Assembly (NCBI RefSeq): GCF_009759685.1
Contig: NZ_CP046654.1
Coordinates: forward strand, 992,001 to 1,056,000
Length of the DNA: 64,000 nucleotides
Source of the DNA: Acinetobacter baumannii
Lineage (GTDB): Bacteria; Pseudomonadota; Gammaproteobacteria; Pseudomonadales; Moraxellaceae
Direction: 5' to 3'
Both the position numbers and the translations under genes were made by a program. The notes below the pieces were generated by a model. That model saw only the letters and a list, made by a program, of their open reading frames with translations. It did no database searches and was not told the DNA's origin. Shown here piece after piece: positions 49,404 to 58,549 of this stretch (positions are counted from its first letter, which is position 1; each line of letters starts with the position of its first letter).

Positions 49404-51752
49404 TTATTTAGAACCCTTAATTCCTGCTTGCAATAATAATGCACCAAAACCACCAATTTTCTGCTCTTGTGGTTTTTCTTGCTTATTACGCTGCGGACGT
49501 TCAACTTGATCTTTACGCGGTTGTGGACGTTTACCTTGTGGTTTACGCTCAGAACGCTGTTCGTTATTTTGTTCACGACGTGGTGGACGCTGTGCTTTCA
49601 CAGGTGCCGCACCTTCTGCACGCATACTCAAGTTCACACGGTTACGTTCAACATCAACTTGCATAACACGCACTTGTACGATCTGACCTGGTTTTACCAC
49701 TTTATGCGGGTCAGAAACGAACTCATTGGCTAATTCAGAGATATGAACCAAACCATCTTGATGCACACCAATATCAACAAAAGCACCAAAATTCGTCACA
49801 TTCGTCACAACACCTTCAAGCTGCATACCTTCAGTCAACTGAGCAACTTCAGTAATGTCTTCACGGAATTTAGCTGTGCGGAATTCTGGACGAGGGTCAC
49901 GGCCCGGTTTTTCAAGTTCTGCTAAAACGTCTTGAATAGTTGGCAAACCGAATTTGTCATCAACAAACTCTTCTGCTTTAACCTGACGAATAATTTCGGT
50001 ATTACCAATAATGTCTTTTACCGTTGTAGCTTTTGCTGCAACAATTTTCTCAACAAGACCATAACTTTCAGGGTGAACAGCAGATGCATCTAATGGCTCT
50101 GAACCATTTTGGATACGTAAGAAACCAGCAGCCTGTTCAAAAGTACGTTCGCCAAGACGCGGTACATTTTTAAGTGCCTGACGTGTGTCAAAACGGCCAT
50201 GCTCTTTACGGTATTCAACAATTTGCTGTGCAATTGCTTTATTCAAACCTGCAATATAAGCCAAGATTGCTGGTGAAGCAGTATTTACATCTACCCCAAC
50301 AGCGTTCACACAGTCTTCTACAACTGCATCAAGTGTTTTTGCTAAACCAGTTTGGTTCACATCATGTTGATATTGACCTACGCCAATCGACTTCGGATCA
50401 ATTTTAACAAGCTCAGCAAGCGGGTCTTGTAAACGGCGCGCAATAGAAACTGCACCACGGATTGAAACATCAAGCTCTGGCAGTTCCGCCGCAGCAAGTT
50501 CACTTGCAGAGTAAACAGAGGCGCCTGCTTCACTTACGGTTACGCGAGTTAATTTAAGATCTGTATTTGCAGCCATCATTTCAGCTACAACAGCTTCTGT
50601 TTCACGGCTCGCAGTACCATTGCCAATAGCAATAAGCTCGACATTGTATTCACGACATAGACGTGCAAGCTCAGCAATTGAGCCTTCTTTATCTTCTTTA
50701 GGCGCAAATGGATAAATCGTGCTATGTGCAAGTACATCACCAGCTTCGCTTACCACAGCTAGTTTCACACCAGTACGAATACCAGGGTCGACACCCAAAG
50801 TCGTACGGCTACCAGCTGGCGCTGATAACAATAAGTGACGAAGATTTTCAGCAAACACCTGCATTGCTTCTGCTTCAGCAGCAAGACGTTTTTCTGTAAG
50901 TAATGAATGCTCGATTTGAGGACGAACTTTACCTAACCAGAATAATTTTGCAGTTTGTTTTAAAAAATCTTGACGTGTTTGTGGCTGAACCTGATCAAGG
51001 TTGTATTCAGTTTCAATACGAGCCAATGGTGCATCATCTTCGCCATCAACTTTTAAACCGAGTACGTTTTCTTGGCGGCCACGTAACATCGCCAATAAAC
51101 GATGTGATGGTAATTTGTTTAGGCCTTCCGAGAATTCAAAGTAATCGCGGAACTTTTTGCCCACTTCTTTCTTCTCTTCAGATGCAACAGTACTTTTTAA
51201 TACTGCTGTTTTTGCAAAAGTCGCTTTTAATTCTGTAGTAAGAGGAATGTTTTGTGCCCAGTCATCAATCAGAATATGCTGGATTGCGTCTAATTGACTT
51301 TCAACGTCCGGATAGTCTTCATGACTAAAACCAGCCAATGCTTCTGTCGGATCAATTTGTTCTGAAATAATTTTTTCGGCAATTGGTCCAAGGCCCGCTT
51401 CTTTCGCCTTGAAAGATTTGCTCGTACGTTTAGGACGGTACGGCGCATAAATTTCTTCTAAAGCATTTTTTGTTTCGGCTGCATTCACCCGCGCCAACAA
51501 GTCATCATTCAATTTATTCTGTTCTTGCAATGACTGAATGACCTTTTCACGGCGCTCATATAAATCACGTAAATACGCTAAACGAGTATCTAATTGGCGT
51601 AACTGCGTATCATCTAAACCTTGTGTTACTTCTTTACGGTAACGGGCAATGAATGGAACACTGGCACCTTCATCAATTAAGCGGATGGCAGCTTCTACTT
51701 GGTTTGGACGTACGGCAAGCTCACTTGCCAACTGCTGAACTAAGTCAGTCAT
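49404..51752 (-). CDS. tex: Tex-family RNA-binding transcription accessory protein
   Basis: Tex is a nucleic-acid-binding protein related to eukaryotic Spt6, thought to act during transcription. The ATG at 51752 (MTDLVQQLASEL) gives 782 residues; a TTG twelve codons earlier is less likely. The parts in order are a helical N-terminal domain (ARYRKEVTQGLDDTQLR), a YqgF/RNase H-like domain (TLGVDPGIRTGVKLAV, near 325), helix-hairpin-helix repeats (VNTASPAILAYIAGL), and an S1 domain (EGVVTNVTNFGAFVDIGVHQDGLVHIS, near 645). A basic Arg/Gln/Pro-rich tail then ends in a short conserved-looking GGFGALLLQAGI motif. Confidence 0.94.
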   Translation of the reverse strand: MTDLVQQLASELAVRPNQVEAAIRLIDEGASVPFIARYRKEVTQGLDDTQLRQLDTRLAYLRDLYERREKVIQSLQEQNKLNDDLLARVNAAETKNALEEIYAPYRPKRTSKSFKAKEAGLGPIAEKIISEQIDPTEALAGFSHEDYPDVESQLDAIQHILIDDWAQNIPLTTELKATFAKTAVLKSTVASEEKKEVGKKFRDYFEFSEGLNKLPSHRLLAMLRGRQENVLGLKVDGEDDAPLARIETEYNLDQVQPQTRQDFLKQTAKLFWLGKVRPQIEHSLLTEKRLAAEAEAMQVFAENLRHLLLSAPAGSRTTLGVDPGIRTGVKLAVVSEAGDVLAHSTIYPFAPKEDKEGSIAELARLCREYNVELIAIGNGTASRETEAVVAEMMAANTDLKLTRVTVSEAGASVYSASELAAAELPELDVSIRGAVSIARRLQDPLAELVKIDPKSIGVGQYQHDVNQTGLAKTLDAVVEDCVNAVGVDVNTASPAILAYIAGLNKAIAQQIVEYRKEHGRFDTRQALKNVPRLGERTFEQAAGFLRIQNGSEPLDASAVHPESYGLVEKIVAAKATTVKDIIGNTEIIRQVKAEEFVDDKFGLPTIQDVLAELEKPGRDPRPEFRTAKFREDITEVAQLTEGMQLEGVVTNVTNFGAFVDIGVHQDGLVHISELANEFVSDPHKVVKPGQIVQVRVMQVDVERNRVNLSMRAEGAAPVKAQRPPRREQNNEQRSERKPQGKRPQPRKDQVERPQRNKQEKPQEQKIGGFGALLLQAGIKGSK

Positions 51753-52407
51753 CGTGTTTGATCCCACAAGGATAAAGTTTAAAAGCACTGATTATAAAGA
51801 CCAAGACCATAAAATCCACACTTGTTTGCGTATTCAAAACGTTTTTTTGTATTGACTATGAATTTTTCACATTCTTATGGCTGTAAAAAAGTTTTTTCTG
51901 TGACTCATTTGGGCCTTTAAGCTAGCCTTTTACCTTTTAAAAAATATGAAATTTATAGATTCTTCTTTAATTAAAGAAAATTTTTAATATAAATTATGAG
52001 AAAAAGAACATATTGATACATTGCCAGAACGATCAAAATATAGTTTTTCTTATCTTTCTAAATAAATTATTAAGTTCTCATACTTAAACCGTGAATGAAT
52101 AAATTAAAAGTTAGAACTTAAAAACTGAAACTCATTTTTAAAATAATTTATTTGAAACAAATATTTATTAGAATTTAATCGATGAGAAACAGGTAAATAG
52201 CTAAATATTTGAGTTTTTCTTTAAGGCTTTGCTAAATTATGGGCATAAGATGTTGTTTTTTGGTTTCAAGCCCCTACGAAAATTGTAATTTTGAGCAAAT
52301 TGATACATAGTCTTAACAAGAACATCGGCATTATACTGAGGGCTTGTTGGCAATAAGCCTAACCGATCCAATAATATATAAATTATGACTTTAAAAGGGA
52401 GTACATC
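51753..52407. other. Long gene-free region between tex and ompR
   Basis: This is the longest gap in the window, 655 bases and strongly AT-rich. I found no protein-coding frame of credible length, no tRNA and no clear rho-independent terminator on either strand. It must contain the divergent tex and ompR promoters. An inverted repeat TTAAGTTCT/AGAACTTAA (52070-52078 and 52113-52121, 34 bases apart) is visible. A small RNA or a long ompR leader cannot be excluded. Confidence 0.5.
52070..52121. repeat. Spaced 9-bp inverted repeat upstream of ompR
   Basis: TTAAGTTCT (52070-52078) and AGAACTTAA (52113-52121) are exact reverse complements. The 34-base spacing is long for a dimer site. It could be a hairpin in a leader or small RNA, or chance in AT-rich DNA. 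Confidence 0.4.
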
Positions 52408-53172
52408 ATGAGTTTAGTTGTACCTGCTGAACATCCTGAAACCGTACATAACGAAACGGATCGTGTCGAGCGCATTTTAGTGGTCGATGACGATGTGCGT
52501 TTACGTACCCTCTTGCAACGTTTTTTGGAAGATAAAGGCTTTGTTGTAAAAACTGCCCATGATGCCTCACAAATGGATCGTTTATTACAACGTGAGTTAT
52601 TTTCACTTATCGTGCTCGACTTTATGTTGCCCGTTGAAGATGGTTTAAGTATTTGTCGTCGTTTACGTCAGTCAAATATTGATACTCCAATTATCATGTT
52701 AACTGCACGTGGTAGTGACTCTGACCGTATTGCTGGTCTTGAAGCCGGCGCAGATGACTATTTACCAAAACCATTTAACCCAAATGAACTTTTAGCACGT
52801 ATTCGCGCAGTATTGCGTCGTCAGGTACGTGAAGTTCCGGGTGCGCCAAGCCAACAAGTTGAAGTGGTTAGCTTCGGTCCATGGTCTCTAGATTTATCTA
52901 CACGTACACTAACTCGTGAAGGACAAATCGTTACATTGACTACAGGTGAATTTGCCGTATTAAAAGCTTTGGTACAGCATCCACGTGAACCTTTAACACG
53001 CGACAAGCTCATGAACTTGGCTCGTGGCCGTGAATGGGGTGCAATGGAACGTTCTATTGATGTTCAAGTGTCTCGTCTACGCCGCTTAATTGAAGATAAC
53101 CCGGCACGCGCACGTTACATTCAAACTGTATGGGGCGTAGGTTATGTGTTTGTTCCGGATGGTGCTGAATAA
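52408..53172 (+). CDS. ompR: OmpR response regulator
   Basis: This osmolarity and envelope response regulator is paired with EnvZ. In the 254-residue protein the receiver domain spans about 22-135, with acidic pocket VVDDD, phospho-acceptor Asp71 in IVLDFMLP and Lys121 in YLPKPF. The winged-helix DNA-binding domain spans about 155-250 (TTGEFAVLKALVQHPREPLTRDKL, IDVQVSRLRRLIED, VWGVGYVFVPDG). It is closer to E. coli OmpR than to BfmR, the other well-known Acinetobacter regulator. The N-terminus is about 17 residues longer than in E. coli. envZ starts 17 bp downstream. Confidence 0.94.
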   Translation: MSLVVPAEHPETVHNETDRVERILVVDDDVRLRTLLQRFLEDKGFVVKTAHDASQMDRLLQRELFSLIVLDFMLPVEDGLSICRRLRQSNIDTPIIMLTARGSDSDRIAGLEAGADDYLPKPFNPNELLARIRAVLRRQVREVPGAPSQQVEVVSFGPWSLDLSTRTLTREGQIVTLTTGEFAVLKALVQHPREPLTRDKLMNLARGREWGAMERSIDVQVSRLRRLIEDNPARARYIQTVWGVGYVFVPDGAE

Positions 53173-53189
53173 GCTTGAGATAAAATAGA

Positions 53190-54647
53190 GTGAGTTTAGA
53201 GCCAATACCACCGCAAACCTTTACCGACTACGTTGCGTACTCAGAGCGTAAACGGACCCGATGGGAACGTTTTCTCGATAAGATTAAGCCACGTTCTGCG
53301 GCCATGCGTACCACAATTTTGGTACTGCTGGTGGTACTCTTTAGCTTATTTATGTCATTGTGGTTTTTTTGGCGAACCCTCTATTTACCTGAAATTCAGC
53401 AACATGCACGCTATCTAGCAGTTGAACTAGAACTGGTAAATAACCCTAATATTCGTATTTTTCATCGCGATAGCGAAGTTGACGTCGACACATGGTTACG
53501 TAATCGGGTTGGCATTGAATATGTCACGAACCCCAAAGAATATCCAAGTGTTCGCGATAAAATTATTGCCGAGTTTTTTACCAACCAAGTTGAGCAAAAA
53601 CTGGCAAATGAAATTGGCGCAAAAGACGTTACTGTCTATTTCCAATTTAAACCTAGCCCACGTATCTGGATTCAAACGCCAGAAATGCATGGTAACTGGG
53701 TTCGTGAACCTTTAAAAACCTATGCCAACTATAGCCCCGAGCTACTGGTAGGCTGGGTTGTGGGTGTCCCATTAGTTTCGGCCATCATTATTTTAATTTT
53801 GGTTCGACAAATGAACCGACCATTACGTCGTTTGCAAAATGCTGCCAACGAATACAGTAAGTCTGGAACTGCACCTTATTTAGATACTAACCATGGCCCT
53901 TTAGAAATTCGCCAAGTAAACCAAGCATTTAACCGTATGGTATATACGCTTGAACAAACGGAGCGTGAAAGACGAATCATGCTAGCGGGAATTTCACATG
54001 ATTTAAGGACTCCCCTTACACGTATTCGTTTAACTGCAGAGATGCTACCTGATGAGTTTCTACGTGAAGGTCTGGTTTATGACGTAGATGATATGGATGC
54101 GATTCTAAATCAATTCATCTCATATATGCGTGATGGTTCAGATGAGGAATTAAAAGACACCAATATCAATATTCTTTTGCAAGAATTGGTGGTTCAGTTT
54201 AAACCCCTTGATATTCGCTTTAACATGCAGGATGTTCCCATTATTCCTGCACGCAGCCTCTCTTTAAAACGACTTATTGCCAACCTCATTAATAACGCAA
54301 AGCGTTATGGTGCTGAACCAATCGAACTCAGTGCAAAGGTTGAAAATGAACATATTTTAATTACGGTTGCTGACCATGGTGAAGGCATTCCTGAAGATCA
54401 AATAGAAGAATTAATGCAGCCTTTTGTAAGAGGCAACTCGGCTAGAACGATTCAGGGAAGCGGTTTGGGTCTTGCCATTGTTAAACGTATTGTCGATATT
54501 CACCAAGGTGAAATCCAGATTCACAATCGTGAACAAGGCGGTTTAGAGGTAATTATTTCTTTACCAATTCCAAAACCCGCTCCTGAAGAAAATACAACGC
54601 ACAATCCTTTAGAAAAAATCAAACAAACTTTAAGTGAGCGCTTTTAA
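53190..54647 (+). CDS. envZ: EnvZ sensor histidine kinase
   Basis: EnvZ is the membrane sensor kinase and phosphatase for OmpR. The 485-residue protein has TM1 at about 40-62, a periplasmic sensor of about 120 residues, TM2 at about 186-206 and a HAMP domain. The H-box has the phospho-acceptor His270 in GISHDLRTPLTRIRL. The ATPase domain has an N box (NLINNAKRYG), G1 (DHGEGIPE) and G2 (GSGLGLAIVKRIV). The start is GTG at 53190. The operon with ompR is clear from the 17-bp gap. No good terminator is visible after it. Confidence 0.94.
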   Translation: MSLEPIPPQTFTDYVAYSERKRTRWERFLDKIKPRSAAMRTTILVLLVVLFSLFMSLWFFWRTLYLPEIQQHARYLAVELELVNNPNIRIFHRDSEVDVDTWLRNRVGIEYVTNPKEYPSVRDKIIAEFFTNQVEQKLANEIGAKDVTVYFQFKPSPRIWIQTPEMHGNWVREPLKTYANYSPELLVGWVVGVPLVSAIIILILVRQMNRPLRRLQNAANEYSKSGTAPYLDTNHGPLEIRQVNQAFNRMVYTLEQTERERRIMLAGISHDLRTPLTRIRLTAEMLPDEFLREGLVYDVDDMDAILNQFISYMRDGSDEELKDTNINILLQELVVQFKPLDIRFNMQDVPIIPARSLSLKRLIANLINNAKRYGAEPIELSAKVENEHILITVADHGEGIPEDQIEELMQPFVRGNSARTIQGSGLGLAIVKRIVDIHQGEIQIHNREQGGLEVIISLPIPKPAPEENTTHNPLEKIKQTLSERF

Positions 54648-54838
54648 TTTGAGCAATTGAATATTTAAAGCGCTATTTTAAACCTCAAAAAAGCCAATAA
54701 TAATCAATATATTAAAAATCATAAAAATAAGTTATACCCGCATTTATTTAAAAAATTAGACCTTAGCCTAACACCTATGCACTTTTCATTTTTTCATAGC
54801 TAAAATCCGTTATGTTTTGACAATATTGAGGATGTCCA

Positions 54839-56353
54839 ATGTCTTTAAGTCGTATTCGCCTAGCTTCTCTTCATGACAAGGTCATCAGTGCTGAACAAGC
54901 TGCGCAATTCATCGAAAATGGAATGACCGTTGGTATGAGTGGTTTTACTCGTGCCGGTGAAGCTAAAGCTGTTCCACAAGCACTTGTAGAGCTTGCAAAA
55001 AAGAATCCGTTAAAAATCACGTTAATTACGGGTGCTAGCTTAGGTAATGACTTAGACAAACAACTCACGGAAGCAGGTGTTTTATCTCGTCGCATGCCAT
55101 TCCAAGTGGATAACACTTTACGCCGCGCAATTAACAACGGCGAAGTCATGTTTATTGACCAACACTTGTCAGAAACTGTTGAGCAAATGCGTAACCAGCA
55201 ACTTAAACGTCCAGATGTTGCGGTCATTGAAGCAATTGCGATTACTGAAGATGGTGGCATTATTCCAACAACTTCTGTTGGTAACTCTGCAAGTTTTGCA
55301 ATTTTTGCCGAAAAAGTAATTGTTGAAATCAACACTTCTTTAAGCGAAAGCTTTGAAGGTTTGCACGATATCTATATTCCAACTTACCGTCCAACACGTA
55401 CGCCAATTCCATTAACAAAAGTGGATGAACGTATTGGTACAACAGCTATCCAAATCGATCCTTCGAGAATTGTTGGTATTGTCTTTAACGATACACATGA
55501 CTCTCCATCGACAGTCACTCCACCGGATGATGAGACTCAAGGCATTGCCAATCACCTTATCGCATTCTTTGAAAAAGAAGTAGCTGAAGGTCGTTTACCG
55601 AAGAACCTTGGTCCACTCCAAGCAGGGATCGGTTCAATTGCAAACGCTGTACTAACAGGTTTAAAAGATTCTAATTTTGAAGACCTCATCATGTACTCAG
55701 AAGTACTACAAGACTGTACTTTTGAACTAATTGATGCAGGCAAAATGAAATTTGCTTCTGGTAGTTCAATTACGCTTTCAGCAAAATGTGGTGAAAAAGT
55801 TTTTGGCAATATCGAAGCTTACAAAGACAAATTAGTGCTTCGTCCACAAGAAATTTCTAATCACCCTGAGCTTGTACGTCGTTTAGGTATTATCGGTATT
55901 AATACTGCGCTTGAGTTTGATATTTACGGTAACGTGAACTCAACTCACGTGTGTGGTACTAAAATGATGAACGGTATTGGTGGTTCAGGTGACTTCGCTC
56001 GTAATGCGCACTTGGCAATCTTTGTAACCAAATCTATTGCTAAAGGCGGCGATATTTCTTCTATCGTGCCAATGGTGAGTCACGTTGATCATAGTGAACA
56101 CGACGTTGATATTTTAGTGACAGAGCAAGGTTTAGCAGACTTACGTGGTTTAGCACCTCGTGAACGTGCTCGCGCTATTATCGACAACTGCGTACACCCG
56201 CTTTACCGTGATGCATTAAATGACTACTTTGATCGTGCATGTGCTAAAGGCGGACATACACCTCACTTACTTCGTGAAGCATTGTCTTGGCATGCAAACT
56301 TCGAAGAAACAGGCCAAATGCTTCAACCAACACCGGTTGCAAAATCAGCTTAA
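54839..56353 (+). CDS. Acetyl-CoA hydrolase/succinate CoA-transferase family enzyme
   Basis: This 504-residue CoA-transferase resembles AarC and Cat1, which move CoA between succinyl-CoA and acetate. The N-terminal half contains GMTVGMSGFTRAGEAKAVP. The catalytic glutamate is likely in MYSEVLQD (near residue 288). GGSGDFARNAH and HVDHSEHDVDILVTEQGLADLRGL are family blocks. GAGG lies just upstream of the ATG. It is monocistronic with a strong terminator. Whether it works as a transferase or a hydrolase cannot be settled by eye; a transferase in acetate use or an altered TCA cycle is likelier. Confidence 0.88.
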   Translation: MSLSRIRLASLHDKVISAEQAAQFIENGMTVGMSGFTRAGEAKAVPQALVELAKKNPLKITLITGASLGNDLDKQLTEAGVLSRRMPFQVDNTLRRAINNGEVMFIDQHLSETVEQMRNQQLKRPDVAVIEAIAITEDGGIIPTTSVGNSASFAIFAEKVIVEINTSLSESFEGLHDIYIPTYRPTRTPIPLTKVDERIGTTAIQIDPSRIVGIVFNDTHDSPSTVTPPDDETQGIANHLIAFFEKEVAEGRLPKNLGPLQAGIGSIANAVLTGLKDSNFEDLIMYSEVLQDCTFELIDAGKMKFASGSSITLSAKCGEKVFGNIEAYKDKLVLRPQEISNHPELVRRLGIIGINTALEFDIYGNVNSTHVCGTKMMNGIGGSGDFARNAHLAIFVTKSIAKGGDISSIVPMVSHVDHSEHDVDILVTEQGLADLRGLAPRERARAIIDNCVHPLYRDALNDYFDRACAKGGHTPHLLREALSWHANFEETGQMLQPTPVAKSA

Positions 56354-56368
56354 GCCATACTTTTAATT

Positions 56369-56396
56369 TAAGCACTCCTTCGGGGGTGCTTTTTTA
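56369..56396 (+). terminator. Terminator after the CoA-transferase gene
   Basis: AAGCACTCC-TTCG-GGGGTGCTTTTTT, a UUCG tetraloop hairpin with one G-U pair and a T run. Confidence 0.93.
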
Positions 56397-56483
56397 TTTG
56401 TGTAAATTATTCACAAACTACTGCTCAAGTTCGAATTTTTATTTTATCTTTTCAATACATCAAAACAAAAAGTAGAAATCCAT

Positions 56484-56915
56484 ATGTTCATTATTCGCCA
56501 ATTTACAAATGCAGATCTGGATGATGTGGTCAATTTATGGGAAAGCTGTGGCCTAACTCGCCCTTGGAATAACCCTGAAACGGATATTTTCAGGAAAGTT
56601 TCGCAGCAGGATGATTTATTCCTCGTTGCTATTAAGGATGAGCAACTGATTGGCACGCTTATGGGCGGCTACGACGGCCATAGAGGCTGGATTAATTATC
56701 TGGCTGTTCACCCCCATCAACAACGCCTAGGAATAGCCACAGCGCTTGTTCAACAGCTTGAGAAGCGGCTTATGGCGCGTGGCTGCCCCAAATTACAATT
56801 ATTAGTGCGTAAAGATAATCTGAATGTATTGAATTTTTACGAGCAGCTGGGCTATGACGAAGTAGAAGCGGTATGTTTAGGAAAACGTCTTATTAGTGAC
56901 AACCCTCATGACTAA
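56484..56915 (+). CDS. ypeA: GNAT acetyltransferase, YpeA family
   Basis: The 143-residue GNAT-fold protein has the YpeA features LWESCGLTRPWNNPETDI (about 18-35), GTLMGGYDGHRGWINYLAVHP (about 57-77), the acetyl-CoA pyrophosphate loop QQRLGIATALV, and RGCPKLQLLVRKDN. The acceptor substrate of this family is not known to me. It is a single gene between the CoA-transferase terminator and the tRNA-Phe region. Confidence 0.88.
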   Translation: MFIIRQFTNADLDDVVNLWESCGLTRPWNNPETDIFRKVSQQDDLFLVAIKDEQLIGTLMGGYDGHRGWINYLAVHPHQQRLGIATALVQQLEKRLMARGCPKLQLLVRKDNLNVLNFYEQLGYDEVEAVCLGKRLISDNPHD

Positions 56916-56960
56916 AGGCGCCTTTTCAAATGAAGAGCCTTTAGGAAATAAAGCCAGACC

Positions 56961-57006
56961 TTGGGATAACTCACTTTACTTGTGGATAAAATGAGGGTTA
57001 TACACA
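56961..57006. promoter_or_regulatory. Cluster of DnaA-box-like sites
   Basis: TGTGGATAA (56981-56989, the reverse complement of TTATCCACA) and TTATACACA (56998-57006) both fit the DnaA box TTATNCACA in opposite orientation, 8 bases apart. A weaker TTGGGATAA lies at 56961-56969. Binding is inference. Confidence 0.4.
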
Positions 57007-57046
57007 GGTGAAGTCATTCTACTCACGTATCAAATAAATAGGCATG

Positions 57047-57082
57047 AAAAAAGCCCCATACTTAAAGTATGGGGCTTTTTCG
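57047..57082 (-). terminator. Terminator of the leftmost tRNA-Phe
   Basis: GCCCCATAC-TTAAA-GTATGGGGC with A/T runs on both sides, immediately downstream of the tRNA on the minus strand. Confidence 0.93.
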
Positions 57083-57086
57083 AATA

Positions 57087-57162
57087 TGGTGGCGAGACCC
57101 AGGATCGAACTGGGGACACACGGATTTTCAATCCGTTGCTCTACCAACTGAGCTATCACGCC
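57087..57162 (-). tRNA. tRNA-Phe (GAA), copy 1
   Basis: A 76-nt cloverleaf on the minus strand. It starts GGCGTGA and ends TCTCGCCACCA, with anticodon stem ACGGA/TCCGT, loop TTGAAAA (anticodon GAA), T arm CAGTTCGATCCTG and encoded CCA. Identical to copy 2. Confidence 0.96.
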
Positions 57163-57172
57163 GATGGCCTGT

Positions 57173-57201
57173 ATTAAGCCGTATCTCAGAACAATAGTCA
57201 A
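57173..57201 (-). promoter_or_regulatory. Promoter of tRNA-Phe copy 1
   Basis: On the minus strand TTGACT (57201-57196), a 17-bp spacer and CTTAAT (57178-57173), ending 10 bp before the tRNA. Confidence 0.65.
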
Positions 57202-57246
57202 CAATTATCCTGAGTTTTTGATTTAAATGAGTATTTTTTATACTCA

Positions 57247-57276
57247 AAAAAAATCCCTGATGGGATCAGGGATTGA
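57247..57276 (-). terminator. Terminator of tRNA-Phe copy 2
   Basis: On the minus strand AATCCCTGAT-CCC-ATCAGGGATTTTTTTT. The two tRNA-Phe genes therefore look like separate units, each with a promoter and a terminator. Confidence 0.9.
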
Positions 57277-57288
57277 AAACACAAATAA

Positions 57289-57364
57289 TGGTGGCGAGAC
57301 CCAGGATCGAACTGGGGACACACGGATTTTCAATCCGTTGCTCTACCAACTGAGCTATCACGCC
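57289..57364 (-). tRNA. tRNA-Phe (GAA), copy 2
   Basis: Identical to copy 1 over 76 nt, minus strand, anticodon GAA, encoded CCA. Confidence 0.96.
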
Positions 57365-57375
57365 GAAGTGGGCGT

Positions 57376-57404
57376 ATTAAACAATGTTTATAGGAGGACG
57401 TCAA
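57376..57404 (-). promoter_or_regulatory. Promoter of tRNA-Phe copy 2
   Basis: On the minus strand TTGACG (57404-57399), a 17-bp spacer and TTTAAT (57381-57376). The next bases ACGCCCAC match the discriminator of the tRNA-Glu promoter at 31616. Confidence 0.7.
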
Positions 57405-57469
57405 GCAACTTCCGCATTTTTTGTAACAAGTGTTTAATTTTAAATCACAAGTGCCTCAAAAATAAGTTT

Positions 57470-57853
57470 TTAACTGTGCAATTTACCAATATGAGCTAAG
57501 CAGCGATGAATTGCACCACAACCTGGCTCAAAAATTTTAACGCCTTTTGCTTCTTCTATACGACAAGCTTCTTCAACTAGTCGCTCTGCTACTCCGCGTC
57601 CACGATTTGCAGGGTGTACAACTATATATTCAAGCACCTTGCTTTCACCTTGTCCTGAACACCAGATTGCACCTATAATTTTGGTGTTAAATTCGGCAGT
57701 GTATAGCGTGGTATACTGTTGTAAATCTTGTTCAAGTTGTTCAATCGCATCGTGCCCGTCACCAAACTCCGGACTTGTGTCATACAGTCGCTCAAGCTGA
57801 TCGCGGATCTCTGAATTATCTAGAGAACTATAAGCATGTACGGTAATAGGCAT
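57470..57853 (-). CDS. Small GNAT protein, PanZ-like
   Basis: The 127-residue GNAT-fold protein has the acetyl-CoA loop YIVVHPANRGRGVAERLVEEA (about 76-96) preceded by the strand IIGAIWCSGQGESKVLE. It resembles the PanZ/PanM family, acetyl-CoA sensors that help mature aspartate decarboxylase PanD, in size and in its short C-terminus. The similarity I can judge is modest, so no symbol is given. AGGAGG lies 7 bp before the ATG. It is divergent from hisB. Confidence 0.72.
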   Translation of the reverse strand: MPITVHAYSSLDNSEIRDQLERLYDTSPEFGDGHDAIEQLEQDLQQYTTLYTAEFNTKIIGAIWCSGQGESKVLEYIVVHPANRGRGVAERLVEEACRIEEAKGVKIFEPGCGAIHRCLAHIGKLHS

Positions 57854-57955
57854 TGATTAACCCTCCTGAGCAAACTATGATGCTGTCACGAATTCGTCAC
57901 AGCGAAATTGTCGTTAACATCCAATCATTTTTGACGTTTTTTGAGGAACGTGTCC

Positions 57956-58549
57956 ATGACGCAACGTATCAGTGAAGTGGTTAGAAATACCAATGAAACC
58001 AAAATTCGAGTTCGTTTAAATCTCGATGGTACTGGTCAAGGCACACTAAACACCGGAGTTCCATTTTTAGACCATATGATTGATCAAATCAAGCGACATG
58101 GCTTATTTGATATCGATATTCATTGTGATGGAGACTTAGAGATTGATGATCACCATACCGTAGAAGACTGCGGTATCACGCTTGGACAAGCTTTTGCACA
58201 AGCTTTAGGTGATAAAAAAGGTTTACGTCGTTATGGGCATTTTTACGCGCCATTAGACGAAGCTTTATCTCGTGTGGTTGTAGATTTGTCTGGTCGTCCG
58301 GGTTTATTTATGGATATTCCATTTACTCGCGCGCGCATTGGTACCTTTGACGTAGATTTATTTTCCGAGTTTTTCCAAGGTTTCGTAAACCATGCGCTTA
58401 TGACCTTACACATCGATAACTTGAAAGGTAAAAATAGCCACCATCAAATCGAGAGTGTATTTAAAGCACTAGCACGTGCTTTACGTATGGCATGTGAAAT
58501 TGATCCACGTGCTGAAAACACGATTGCATCGACAAAAGGTAGCCTCTAA
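57956..58549 (+). CDS. hisB: Imidazoleglycerol-phosphate dehydratase
   Basis: HisB catalyses the sixth step of histidine synthesis. The ATG at 57956 with GAGGAAC upstream gives 197 residues; an in-frame TTG lies five codons before. It is the single-function dehydratase, without the N-terminal phosphatase of the E. coli fusion. The manganese-binding motifs [12 protein letters not shown] and [11 protein letters not shown] appear in the first half, with [17 protein letters not shown] in the second. hisH overlaps the stop by one base (TAATG). Confidence 0.96.
   Translation: MTQRISEVVRNTNETKIRVRLNLDGTGQGTLNTGVPFLDHMIDQIKRHGLFDIDIHCDGDLEIDDHHTVEDCGITLGQAFAQALGDKKGLRRYGHFYAPLDEALSRVVVDLSGRPGLFMDIPFTRARIGTFDVDLFSEFFQGFVNHALMTLHIDNLKGKNSHHQIESVFKALARALRMACEIDPRAENTIASTKGSL

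Noticed and set aside
52408..54647. Assignment as bfmR-bfmS
   Set aside because: The receiver and DNA-binding domains match OmpR closely (SGEFAVLKAL-like block, YIQTVWGVGYVFVPDG), and the kinase matches EnvZ.
57019..57499. Open frames across the tRNA-Phe genes
   Set aside because: They are read-throughs of tRNA sequence and terminators with no ribosome site or family match.
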